Of a stretch of DNA of 64,000 bases, positions 44,001 through 56,000 are shown piece by piece. Origin of the DNA: Aralia elata (lineage: Eukaryota > Streptophyta > Magnoliopsida > Apiales > Araliaceae); assembly GCA_034770075.1 (NCBI GenBank), contig CM068387.1, positions 82,312,971 to 82,376,970 of the forward strand, read 5' to 3'. The notes below the pieces were generated by a model. The model was not told where the DNA came from, did no database searches, and was given only the letters and a program-made list of their open reading frames with translations. Position 1 is the stretch's first letter. Each line of letters begins with the position of its first letter. Position numbers and translations under genes: made by a program.

Positions 44001-47000
44001 TAGAAGCTTCGCAAAAAGGAAACACAACAATAGACGCTAAAGTTGTCCATCAATTTGCTTGACAGTGACTTAGACAATTGCCAGTAAGAGCACAAATAAG
44101 TGAAAATTTTGCAAATGGTGAAATTTACATAACAGAGCAAAGTTCAAGGAAGAAAAAGGGTTTCATACTCCGAGAATAATTTAAAAACCTTCCATTTTCA
44201 GAACATCAAAAACAAAGAAGAAAATAGAAAGACAAAAATAGAAGCTTGCGTTAAGAATATACACGCAAATGATGGCATAGAGCGCAAACCTGGGCAAGTG
44301 ACCCTTCTGGTGCAGACAATCCATAGAATTTCAATGTCACGTCACAATGAGTGCTCCGATGTTTTAACTTTGTGGACACATGAAGTTGCTCAAATCTACC
44401 ACAAACAATCTCAGTCTGACTGATACTAATGATCCTGGCAGCAGCATGACCAATAGATACATTTATTAAATACTGTATCATATGTTGCATGTCCTTTCCA
44501 GAATGTAATGTCAAATCTTCATCAGGCTGGAAGCTTAGTAAATTATTAATTGCCTGCCATTCTTCTTTAGTTAATCTTTCCTCTACTGACTGCGCCTCAG
44601 AAGTCTCCTCTACAGAGGCATCTTCAGAAGGAGTACGCCTGAGATTTCAAGAAATAATAGTAAGGTCCGTCCCGATGACAATGATATGCAAAAGATGAAT
44701 ACACAATCACACTAAACAAAAACAAAAGGAAAACATATATTAAGGTGAACCAAATGCAAGGAATAGAATATAAAACAACAAACCATCTAAAAGGAAACCA
44801 GCTACTCTTTTTTAACATCCTCTGCTCAGCTTCTTCCTTTGATTTTACAGATTCAACCTTCGCATGTGCAAGGAACCTGAAAGAGGCATACATCATCCAC
44901 AAAGATAAACAATCAGGAAAAGTAATGGAGATGGTTCAAATATCAATAACATTCTACAATATTATAATTTCTCCTAATAGCAAAGACAAATGCAACTAAG
45001 ATCAAGAGATGAAGATTTGATATTGGTTGAAAAATATGTGGTTCCCTATGAAGTATAGACATCGACTCTCAAACAAAATATGGCGATTTCCAAACATTGA
45101 CACAGAATATGCCCAAATGTAGAACACAAGAACAGCAAGAGTACAAAAGTAAAATTAAATAAGAATTTAAAATTAAATAAGAATTTGGTAATATATTAGT
45201 AAATTATCCTCTGTTGTGTACATCTTTTTTACGCATTTAATGTAAACTAAATAATTATATGAATCATGATTCAATGATATTTACACTACAAATCACACAT
45301 CCACTCTCACAACAAAGAGACTAGTAAAGTACGAGAGGATGATGAAAGATCCTTTATTTTATTGTTTGATACGTAAATAAATTTAATAGAAGTGCAAAAA
45401 TGGGGCACTACAGTATTCAAAACTAGCATAGAGGATATAAAGGCACACCTACGCCACACAAAACCAACAGCCAACTCTATATAAAGACGCCCCCAAAAAC
45501 CTTCATACACTAGGCTCCCAAGGAAACTAGCCCCAAAAGTCCATAGAGTAAGCCAAATGAAAAGAAATATAAGAGAAAAAGAGAACAATTACAAGCAAGA
45601 GGTTTCTCTTTTCTTTCAAAATACCAGTGTTATGGTTACAAGTCACGCAACCTTCTCCATTCCTTCCCACCACCCCAACACGCATAAAGCATCTCACTAA
45701 CCAACTCTAGCATCACCCATGAGATTTCATAATAAAAACACAATGAACCATAAAATCCTCACCACCTCACAATGGAGCAAGAGATCAACCGTGTAAATCT
45801 TTGCAATAACACCTACTCAGGAGTTGGTTGAGTTAAATCAACTTTTGGTACCTGTACTGGTACCCAACTTTCAAAGTGGTACCCAAACTGAAAAAATTTC
45901 CAAACAAGTACTTGTACTCGTAAATATTTTCATTCCGTTAAATATAACAAATTCATCCAAAAACCTAACAGAAAGACCCACATTACATGAACCGGGTCAA
46001 ACAAGTACCCATTAAAATAAATTAGACTTTTAAGATTAAACAAGGTTCATCAAGAACTTGATGAACTTCATGAAGAACATGATGAATTCCATGAATACCA
46101 CATAATACAAAAAGGGATTTCGAAAAATAAAAAGCAATTGCAGTCTTTCTACACCATACTAAAGGAGTTGAATACTTCGCACGTATACCCATAAGCAAAT
46201 TTCACCTTCCTCTTCAACTTTACAGAGAGAGAATCAAAATCAAAATACTTCTTCAATATTGTATGAACATATATATATATACCCCAAAATATATCATATA
46301 ATTAAAAGAAAACAATAGAGCGGAGAGAGAGAGGAAAAAAATATAAAATTAACAGAGGAAAAGGATGATAAACGACATGAGAGAGAGAGGCTCTACTACT
46401 TCTAGATCTCTAATGTCCAAATCTTGCTAATTATCGATGTCCTCCTCCACTCCCTCTTGTTCCTCTCGTGTGCTGCCCAGCTACCTCCTATGTACCGCTC
46501 AACTGAATCCAAAATTAAAATTCTTGATATTTGATGGCAAAATTCCCAAATTGGCGACATTCGTTAAGATTCAAAAGCTTGATGGTGGGTATTTTGAAAT
46601 TCACAATTAAAAAACCCATCTAAAATTATTTTTATCGTCATACCTTGCATCGAAAAGACCTTAAAGGACTTTCTTTTGAAAATAAAATAAATTTTTGTTG
46701 GGTTTTCTTCAATTCAATGGAACCCGTTTTGGCCTTTTCAAATCCCACATCCTCATAAAGTATTTTTGTTCATAAATTTCTTTATGCTCTAACTTTTTCT
46801 CTTTTCCTTTCACTCTGTTTCATATATTGTTCATAAAGATTTGGAAGCTTTAGAGAGAGAAAGAAACTCCTCTCTTTGATCTTAAAATTCAAAAGGTTAT
46901 TAATGAATCTTGTTTGATCCAACCTATTGTAATATAAAACTTTCCCTCTCCTTATATTTATAGGCCCACAAGTCTATGTCAGCATCCATATCAGCTCCAC

Positions 47001-50000
47001 ATTGGAGCCACAAACACACAAAATTCACACAAAGGATTTTCCGTTACATCTGTTAGTTTATTTTGACAAAATGAAATATTTTACTTGTATAGATACTAGT
47101 TTGATGGAAACTTTTTCAGTTCAGGTACTAATTTGAAAGTTGGGTACCAGTACACGTATTAAAGTTGATTTAACCCCGAATTGGTTCCTCTCTTCCCAAC
47201 AAAATTATCCAAGAGAAAAAGACCACCTTCCGGGAGCGTTGGAGCACCCTAAAATAAGACCTATTGAAAAGCACACATTATTATATTCCTTCCACCATAT
47301 CTATTCTGCTCTGAAGTCAACTCCCTCCCACTAGCAAAGCCAAAAAGTCTAGCATATCATGTACACATCATGAATAGCTTCCCCTTAATTCAAATACTAC
47401 ACAAAGGAGGAAATACAAGTTCTCATTTAAGGATTACTACATACTCCCAACTAAAATTAGTATTTGTTACCCTCGAAAATCCCCCACCATGGAACCCAAA
47501 GAAAAGCTAAAAAGGATCATTTCTGAAGCGAGGGATAAAAGCATTACAAAAAATCATCATGTTCCCCTCGGTCCAAATACCCCATATACATATTAACATT
47601 TGATTATTTTCTAGTTACCATATTAAATAGAGCCTTAGAATAATAATGGAAGGTACATTATTATGATGGGCTTTTTATGACAAGAACAAAGTTCATGAAG
47701 GAGTAATTTCACTAGGCAATGGTGGTGCCAGCGGCGGCAAAGGCGGCGAGTTTAGATGATTGACTGATGAAGAGGTCGCTCCACTGGAGGAGGTATAGGT
47801 AGTGGATTTGTAGAGAAAGAAGGATAGGTTGTAATCTTAAATGTTTCTCCATATAATGGAAGCAGCTAAAAGACTAAAAGAGTTATTCCTATTATGTCCC
47901 ATACATGGCAGTGATGCAAGTAAACCCTGATGAAAGCATACACATACAAACATAAACACATACAAGTGCATACACCAAATATTATACATGCGCACTGATG
48001 TAATATATAAGCATGCGTCAATGAAGGGTATATCCTTGATTATATCAGCAAGTCAAACAGCGAAAACTTTATGCAATCTATGCTCCACATTTAGACAACA
48101 GAAATTCAAAATAGAGAGCAAGAAAGTGCTACTGAAGCTGCTCAGACAATTTAACTACCAAAAAATGCCCCACCTTTATTTACTTTTTAAGAAATGCAAG
48201 CTATAGAATAAAGTAGACAAATAAAAAGCACAAGTTAGAGATGGTAAAGCAACAGCATTATGCACACATTTTACCTAGTAGCATAAATATGGCAAAAACA
48301 AATAAATAGTACCTCCACAAAAGAATTACTTTAGGATCAAGATCTTTCTCTATATCTCTAATTTCTGAATTATTAACATTTAACAACTGTTGCAGTGAAC
48401 CAGCATACAACTGAATGTACCGTCGACGCAGATGACACATGTACTGAACTTGGTCCCACGAGAATCTATAGCTGAAAGGATACAAATATGAATAGTTAGT
48501 TAAGACGGTTCAAACTTATACTAATTTTCACTAGTCAGGAAAAAAAATAACAATACGCCTTCCATCCCACATTGTTTGCAACGCTTTTTCTAGTTTTTGA
48601 GGCACAAATTTTAAGACGTTCCGAAAGACTAATAAATGCTATACATGTAAATGTCTTAATATATTCAAATGTTGTACTTTTAGCTATACTACAACTATTT
48701 TCAGAAAATAATATCCAAATGTACTTTCAATACATCTTAAAATTCGTACCACACACACTAAAATAACTGTATCAAAAAATGTGGGATGGAGGGAGTATTA
48801 ATTTTGAACGGGATATAATATGACACTTCAACTTGCAAAAATCTAAATATAATGATTGAAGGAACAGTTCTTCCTGTTCATGGTTTCACACAGAAAATCA
48901 CTTATGGTTAAAATCATGGTTCAAAATTTTGTTCTTTCATATTATTAAGAAACACAAACAATATGGTAATGTATTCAAAAAGCTAAGAATTTTTATTTAT
49001 TTATAATAAAGACTATCACAAGAGTTATGATGCAACTAATTGACCAATCAAATTTTAGACACATGAAAAATAATATAAATATTACTGAAATAAAACAATA
49101 AATGAATGCTATAGAATAGCATATATATAAACAAATATATGAATAAGAAAGAATACCTCCACATAAATTTAATTTAAGTCAAACAATAAAGCAAAACCAA
49201 AAACAGCTTAGCCTGATGGTTATCATAGAAACTGCTCCGGAGTTTCTTTTCCTTAAACTTGAAATTGGAAAAGTTTGATAGTTTCAGTGGAAATGCGTGG
49301 AATTTTTGAATCATGGTTAAAAACATCTTTCCAACTATACATTATTGTATATTACCACATTTTCTTCTGCTGCAAACCAGCTTGAGCAGCATAACGCCAC
49401 CACAAATAGGGATTCTCTGAAACTGCCACCGCAGGTCTTAAATGAGAAACCTCAACATATAACTTATATCTTGAGAAAACCTCCAAGAGTCTGATCCAGT
49501 CATGATATTGAGCCTGTGAGAAAAATAAGAGAAATAAAACTGATTCTAAGATTTCTGCAAAGAAAAGGACAACTGGAATACAACTAAAAAATTTCTGTGC
49601 ATCTTGTCCTCTAGTTTGCTAAACAAATGAGAGAGAACTTGAGGTTAAGAGCAAGTACAAGAATAGGACAACATAATACTGAGACCTCAAAAGTCAAAAA
49701 CAAAGGTATCCAGATGATGACGCAGTGATATTACTGGTCATAAGAAGCCAATAGAGACTTTATAATGGCTATAAAATGTGTCCTTTTTTTTCTTTGTTTG
49801 TTCCTTCCTTGGTCTAAAAGCCAGAACCTTGAGGAAACCAATAGAACTAGTGAGCATAGCAGCCAAATAACAAGACATCTTCTCCATCGGTAAAATAGAT
49901 TATGACAGGAAACAAGATATTGTAAAGAATCTCATCCCCTGTTATTTTCCTCTCGAAAACAATTTGAAAATATTACTTTCTTCAAAGATAAGGCAGATAA

Positions 50001-53000
50001 AGTTGGCAAACGCCAAAAGGCAGCATACATTAAAGAGAATGTAATGAGTCAAGATTTAGCACCTCGGTAATTGTCAAAGACACATCGCTAAGGATAAGAG
50101 AAACCTTCTCAGATGGCTCGTCAAGATTACTTCTTTCTTGATTTCCTAAACGATGATATTTAAGGACTCCATTGATTGGTGAAACCAAGTAGTTGCGATC
50201 ATGAGCCCACTTAGACACCATTCCACCACCTACAATAGATTCATTGATACCATCTTCGAAAATCTAGATCACGTAAATAATAACTTTGTTAGAGATGTAG
50301 AAGTCTGAAAGTCTGATAGTTAAACCACCCATGATGCCTTTTCATTTCAAATTCTGCAGAATTAGAACATACCTCAATCCATTCCTTAGGGGTAAGATCT
50401 TCCCATTTCTTATCCAAATTCCATGGGAGACGATTGGAATCATGGTACATGGCAAGCCTTTCAAGTTGCAATGACTACAAAAGGAACATATAAGTTTCAG
50501 TCCTGATACTTGCATAGTCAGGTAAATACAAGTAAAGATATAAGTTGCATTGCATGCACAACTTCTAAAATATCAATGATTCAATATTAAGATGTAGTTT
50601 ACATTTTTTTGATAGGACATTTGCAATTTCCTTCCAAATATTTATTTAAGATAGATCATCTTTTAGGTGTTCCAGATATTTCAGAATCAGATCAACATAA
50701 ACGGAAAAATGTTGCTAAAAGATTAGAAATTATCAGACAACATCTTTCCTCAATGAACACCCTACACCTTAAGGGAAAGGGAGTAATATCAAGCACCGCA
50801 CCAAATTCAGAAGGAAAATTCATGTCCAGACACACCCAAAACGTTTTTCAACACTCAACGGCATTCTTTACATAACATTAACTGAAAACCCATAACACTG
50901 TCCAAATGTACTAGACTACTAGTACAGATGGAAAAGCCTATATTAGCCTGATCTGATTTGCCAAAGTTAACATAAGCTGGAAGCAATGGAGCTAACCTTC
51001 CGCAATTTATCCAGAGCGCCACTGGTATCAAAAGTTTCATTTCCTTGCTCATCCATTGTGACAGCAGCAAGCTTTGCCAGAGTAACACCACAAGCAAATG
51101 AATTTCCCGGATTGCTACACCACAAATAAATTTCTCAATATTGTACATAAATGAAATCATGAAGGCAGATGAAGGACGCTAATTACAATCAAGAACTAGA
51201 CCAAAAAAAACATATACACAGAAATAAATAATCAACTAATAGTAAAGTGTACTACGACATCAAACAGTCACATGTCCACTAACCTTGTAGAATCCTCATA
51301 TCTGACATGAACGTTGCTAATGGATATCTTAAGATTTCCAATGACTGTAGCAATCAACGAACCCAACCAAGAATTTCCTGAGGAAGGCTGCTAAAGAATA
51401 ATCAATCAGCTAAATCTCTAAAGCAAACAATTTTTTTTTTCAGCTAGTTTTCTTACATCCACAAATAGATCACAAACTTGGGGAAGATAATTTCTAAGTT
51501 CACAAGGAAGTAAAATTTTGCTCATGTAGAGAGCATAGTGAAAGACAGTGTTATCTGCAATAAAGTACCAACCACCCAATCTAAATCCGAGTCCAAATCA
51601 AATTCAGACTCAATTCATTGTCCCACAAGCATCAACTACGCCCACCATAGCCCTACCCAAAAGGTCATGACTGTTGGTACTATTTGATAGTAGACTGGAG
51701 CCTTATACACACTAATCAAATTCACATGTTCTAATGTGGGACTAAGGTGTAACAATCCTGCCCTAAAATCATTAAATCAGCCAGGTATTATTTAACAGAA
51801 AGGTTAAATTTCTATACTGTAATCTTAATTAATACCCACCAATAACCATACAATTAATTTATATAACATTAAGAATTTCAAATTAGGCATTCTTTTTTTG
51901 TCATAAAATCAAATCAAACATTATAAAAACAACAAAGAATGCTAACATGAAATATTATAGATCAAAAGTAAACCAACCTATATCATCAATGTAAACCAAC
52001 ATCTTTAAAAGTAAAAGCAACCTATCTAATTACTGTAGATCAACATCATTTAGGGGAAGAGAAAAAAAAAACAGAGCATAAGATAAAAATTCAAAGACAT
52101 ACACTGCCAAGTTTTGATCTTGATATTGCTTCAAGTGTAGCTGATTCAGCTTCCTGCATGCAACAGACACATACAAAAATTCATACAACACACACACACA
52201 TATACAGCGAAACAAAAAATAAGCAGAAGAAGCAAAATCGGTTACTCACCTGCATGCAATAGACACTTAAAAAATAACACAACACACGCATATATATATA
52301 TGGGGAAAAGGGAGTATGTGTCTTAGACACACAAGCTTACTTCACCATTTTCATTAATGGCTGTTTTGACATTTCACCATGTTATTAACCAAAATTACGT
52401 CGTATTAAGCGCAGGACAAGCACGAGCTTTTGTGTGTCTAACACACATACGCCATTTTTCCTATACATACATATATATATATATATATCGCGAAACAAAA
52501 AATAAGCAGAAGAAGCAAAAATCGGTTACTCTCCTGAAAGTTACTCCCATGCAACCAGTCAAAAAAAATTGATTGGTATATGGTGGTCGTGATTCAATAG
52601 AAAAGAGGTTTTGGAACAATTTTTCCCATCATAACAGAGGACACAACTCCTTGTGAATGTTAGAGAACACAAAAAGTTTTTCAGATATATCTAGCTCATA
52701 CTATTTTTAAGGAGAAAAAAAAATAGATTAATTAGAATGGAGTATAAGGAGGGAAATCAAGGAGTCCTCCAGTAAGAACAAAGTGGAACAAACATTTAAG
52801 GTACCTATTGTCTTAACAAACGTTGAAGAAAACAAGATTGACAGAACAAGTATCAGAGATGTGTAGCAAAGTTTACCTCAATCTGTTGAAGTTTCGCTTC
52901 GAAAAGTTTTTCCCGATCTTCCTCCTACAAGAATTTACAGTAAAAGCAATCGTCATCTCCTAAGAAAAATGGTATTATTTAAATAGATTAAAATTTAAAA

Positions 53001-56000
53001 AAAAAAAAAGTATCCATTGAGCAACTATACATGCTTGCCTACCTTAAGAGACCTTGCATCAGGTGCAGGATGAGCAAGAATAAACACACGATCAATGAGC
53101 ACAATCACAGGCTCCTTGCCAAGACTTTTCCAAGGAACCTATTATTTTAATCAGAAGTTGAAGAAAACGGAATAACTCATATTTTACACATAATTATTGA
53201 TATCAATTCAAAAACAAAAAATAAAAATAAGAAGAATATGGTGAGTGCTGAATCAAAACAAAAGACCACATTGAGATTTTCTCAACCGCTCATGACAATA
53301 CCTAAAGTTAAGACCTTGAATGTGATCTCTAAAGTTTGCTAAGAAATGAGTCTTTTGTTTTTTAATTTTTTTTTTCTCTTTTTACTCATTATTTTGTTGC
53401 CCGCTTGGCAACTCTTTTGGATGTGAGACTTTTTTTCCCTTCCTCATTTGCTTCTTTAATATAAATAAAATAACTGCCTAATTTTTTATTTTTTTTAAAG
53501 GGAGCCGAGGGGGAAGAAGGTTTCAATAATCAGCACATTTCATAGAATGACCATGAAGTATGAAATATTAGAGCCTAATAGATTTGAGATTTTCCCTTTG
53601 TTTACCTCCAAAACAGTTGAGCTTTGACATGGATCTAGATAAGATCTCGCACTTTTACACTCCTAACTCTGTTATATTACTTTTTCTAGCATAATGTTTA
53701 GGATGCTTTGTACGCCATTCACAGTTAATAGATTTTATATTTATATACCATAAACATTTTTCGAGAAATGGCATTAATACATCTTATCAAGAAATTGTAC
53801 ATCTTTTTTAGGACGGAGGTAGTATTATTAAATTCGACTTCACTAATGATAAGCCACGTGTTCCGATATAGGACTAAAATATTACAATTAGCCCCACTTA
53901 AATTCATGACGTCCTCATTAGTGAGATCATTAGGCTCACTAGACCCAATCTCACCCTCACATCCTACCGACATGGGACATAGATCATCTCCCTCCACAGT
54001 TTACTTACCAACAAGATCCACCACAATTATATGCCATGTGTCCCCTCGTTAGTTACAGCGAAGTAGATTACAACTTAGTACTGGTCAGCTCTAATACCCT
54101 TTGTAACAACCCAAATCAAAGCTTGAATTGAGCCTCAATCACTATCCCAAGAGCACCAAACAGCCCACCCAAAAGTGATGATGAATTATTAGCACTCTTA
54201 ATAGTAGAGGTAAGTTCTTATGATATTTCAATGCGGAACTGTGGCATTACATCGAGAACATACTCTACTGAGAAACATCCAACTAAGCCTAAAAAATACC
54301 TTCAATGTTATTGTGCCAATGAATCCAGCTTTGACTATGACAGGAAGTTTTAGTGAATTCAATGCCTCTGCCTTCAATTTCAAGTCTTTGAGAACCACAT
54401 CACCTACAAGAAAAGTAAAACAAATCAAGAAACAAACACATGTGTTTTATAAGTGCATTTATCCTATGCGTGCCCTATCAACTAAATTAAAATTTCTCTT
54501 GGAGAGATAATTCAAAGTATATGAGTGTGAATCAAGACGAAGGGAACAGGAATTGTCACTTCTTGAAATTGGCAAGTCCTTACCAAGAAAAGGGTTGGTG
54601 GGAAGTTCCTACGAAAATTTTAAAAGTACATTTGCGGGTCTCTCAAGGACTACTACAAGGTTAGACAACTAGTGCATGAGGGAGCTTATGATGCTGAGGT
54701 GGAACAAACAGAAATTATCAGTACTTGTTCATGGGATATTGATCATTAATTGAAGAAGTTGGCATATCCTCGTCCTTAAAATGAAATTATATAGATCCAC
54801 AAATCAAGCACCAAAGCCACATACTTCTTCGCCTAGGAGTAGCAATGTCTCATGCCCACCTCATTCATCCTTAGAAAATGTCGGAGGGATTAGTGAAGTT
54901 TTTAAGGATAACTTCTGGTGTAATTGATGGGTAATCATGTAACAGAATTCTCTTGCTTTAAACTATGATTTCTTTCTTGAATTATTTTCCTTTTTCTTTT
55001 GCAATAACACTTAATTACTTACTTGCAAGTAAAATAGCTTCGACAAACAAATACTTCCACAACAACCTATCTCTATCAACAGGGTGAAAAAGTATTGACG
55101 AAATAAGTTTCACCATAAGACTCCAAATAGAAATTTCTTAACAAAATAACAGAGAATGATGGTAAAGAAAATTATATGTGCAAAAGCACAGTTGAGACTA
55201 TTGAGAGCTTAAACAAGAAATTCTATAACTTCTTCCAATATCATATTAAAATAACTGCATTACAATATGTGTAGGGTGGTAAACTACAACGAACAACAAA
55301 AATGTCGTATTAGTATACAAACAAAAAAGTAGGAACAAATCTTGGAGTAGCCACTCCCATTACATCATTTAAGAGCAATTGTTCCTGTTGGCAAGGAGGG
55401 GACTTATTAATTGAAATACCATCAGGTTTACGCTATCCTTAGTAGGGAAATCTGCATAATGATTTTCCTCTCTCCACGAATGCAGCAACTTGCACTCCCA
55501 ATCCTTTATTTTTTACCACTCCCAATCCTTGATAAGCCAACCATTGAAATTTGGGTAAATTCCCAAGTGTTGGCAAGGATTTACAAGCTAGATTCCAAAT
55601 CCAATTCTAGTTCTGCCCTTCTTAAACCCTTTGCCCAAGCTACCTGAAAGCCTTTGAGGAAAGCCCAAATCTCCACCGTCATAATCTTTGCACAATATTT
55701 AGAATAGAGGGTGTATTTCATTGCACAAAAGTACTTCTTCACAATGTGATTATCTCTCAAAAGAAAACAACAAATCACTAAACATATATAACATACCTTT
55801 CCAGACACTGATTCTTAAAGCCTCTGCTGAAAGTCCGTGAACATATTCACCCAAATATCTTCGAAGCAAATGCAAAACCTACACACATGTAAATATCAAT
55901 AGATATCTCGCAAGAATATAAAACTAGTTGATTTTCCCATTAATATGATTTAAATCCATCGACTTTAAACAAACATCATCACATGTTACATAAAGCCTAG

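Noticed and set aside
44489..44698. 69-codon plus-strand frame
   Set aside because: Antisense shadow of exon 14.
53768..54052. 94-codon plus-strand frame
   Set aside because: It falls in a TRIM-like remnant within intron 3. It has no recognisable domain and no conserved neighbours.
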